From an uncultured Lachnospiraceae bacterium (GTDB lineage Bacteria > Bacillota > Clostridia > Lachnospirales > Anaerotignaceae), in contig CALWSX010000103.1 of the NCBI GenBank assembly GCA_944384285.1, forward strand, positions 1 to 6,487: a stretch of DNA of 6,487 nt, read 5' to 3'. The position numbers and the translations under genes are program-made. The notes under the pieces were generated by a model, which was not told the origin of the DNA, searched no databases, and was given only the letters and a program-made list of their open reading frames with translations. Position 1 is the first letter of the stretch. Each line of letters begins with the position of its first letter. Of this stretch, positions 5,908-6,487 are shown piece after piece.

Positions 5908-6487
5908 TTAATTCATAAGCTTTTTGATTTCTTCCAAAGTTTCATTGTATTTATCAGAATGCGCTTTTGGATTTCTTATTAAAAGTCTTCTTGCTGTTTT
6001 GAATTTTTTATCATGACGTTTTTTAAGTTTGCTGAATTCAGCAAGGATACCTTCTTTTAAAGATAATAATTCTTCTTTTTTTCGTGCTCTTTCGTCATAT
6101 GATTTTTCTATTTTTAAAAGAATCTCATCTAATTGTTTTTTTCTATAAGCTCTTAATTCATGTATATTTTGAATAAAAGATTCTCTTCTTGAAATTTTTT
6201 TGTCAAGTCTTTTGGCTTTAAGTGTTTTCAACTCATCTATTGTAACAACAGAAACAATTTCAAGTCTTCTTTGAAGTTTAGCAATATATTCTTTGCTTTC
6301 TGTAAGTCCTTCCAAAACAGATTTTAAATCCAAAGCCTCCTTGAATGAAGCTGAAAAATCTATTGCCAGAAAAATAGTTAAAATTAAAGCAAGTATGTTT
6401 GATAAAAATGTATTTATAAGTAAAACTTCTCTTTCTATAGGTACATGAATAATTTTTACCATAATTACAGAAAAGAAGCCCCATCCT
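5908..6487 (-). CDS. Putative CmpB-like (type IV ABC-transporter permease family) membrane protein, C-terminal part (5' end cut by window edge)
   Basis: The frame is open to the right edge, giving at least 192 residues: GWGFFSVI precedes the first internal ATG (6462). That ATG has no well-placed ribosome binding site and starts in the middle of a hydrophobic stretch, so the true start is outside the window. The visible N-terminal part, WGFFSVIMVKIIHVP then a helix NILALILTIFLAIDF (residues 22-36 counted from the internal ATG), resembles the end of PF06541 (ABC_trans_CmpB) proteins, which have a WG...K..HP pattern before a last helix ending in D. About 145 residues follow that are rich in Lys, Glu and Arg, with no Pro until near the end: probably a long cytoplasmic helical or coiled-coil tail. 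The molecular role of this family is not established despite its name. The MATE gene is downstream on the same strand with its own promoter. Family assignment is from memory of the pattern. Confidence 0.6.
   Translation of the reverse strand, partial: GWGFFSVIMVKIIHVPIEREVLLINTFLSNILALILTIFLAIDFSASFKEALDLKSVLEGLTESKEYIAKLQRRLEIVSVVTIDELKTLKAKRLDKKISRRESFIQNIHELRAYRKKQLDEILLKIEKSYDERARKKEELLSLKEGILAEFSKLKKRHDKKFKTARRLLIRNPKAHSDKYNETLEEIKKLMN

Noticed and set aside
5908..6462. A complete 184-residue protein beginning at ATG 6462
   Set aside because: The frame continues to the window edge without a stop, no Shine-Dalgarno is placed properly, and the extra residues GWGFFSVI fit a membrane protein running in from upstream.
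6278..6484. 68-codon minus-strand open frame near the right edge
   Set aside because: It overlaps the CmpB-like coding frame in another phase and looks like a shadow frame.

Overview
This window looks like chromosomal DNA from a low-GC anaerobic member of the Bacillota, most likely Clostridia. The evidence is strongly A/T-biased codon use, purine-rich ribosome binding sites (AAGGAG, AAAGGAG, GGAGG), canonical TTGACA/TATAAT-type promoters, A/T-rich spacers, and gene content: a giant 2-hydroxyacyl-CoA dehydratase activase-like protein and DUF951. Species cannot be named from the sequence alone. I saw no rRNA, tRNA, CRISPR array, insertion sequence or phage gene.

Left third (1-2941, minus strand): a probable two-gene operon. 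An extended -10 promoter at 2936-2941 drives a small DUF951 protein that starts at an unusual TTG codon (2911). After a 70-base gap containing an inverted repeat comes a very large ATPase/iron-sulfur protein. It has two fused activase (BadF/BadG/HgdC-type) domains followed by a cysteine-bearing dehydratase-like region. Only its first 869 residues lie in the window; the C-terminus runs off the left edge.

Middle (2942-4335): an approximately 570-base A/T-rich divergent spacer with palindromes and short repeats leads to a textbook sigma-A promoter and nagB (glucosamine-6-phosphate deaminase) on the plus strand. nagB ends at a strong hairpin that should terminate transcription from both sides, because the next gene is convergent.

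Right half (4354-6487, minus strand): a MATE-family multidrug/cation antiporter with its own promoter and a leader of roughly 125 nt. The leader contains a near-perfect intrinsic terminator just ahead of the MATE ribosome binding site, which suggests transcription attenuation. Upstream lies the 3' part of a putative membrane protein resembling the CmpB/type IV ABC-transporter permease family, with a long, highly charged, probably helical tail. Its 5' end is cut by the right edge.

The genes do not form one pathway. nagB is amino-sugar catabolism, the MATE protein is efflux, and the activase protein belongs to a widespread anaerobic redox family whose large fused members have no settled function. 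The best leads are the MATE leader attenuator, the giant fused activase linked to DUF951, and the palindromic sites upstream of nagB.
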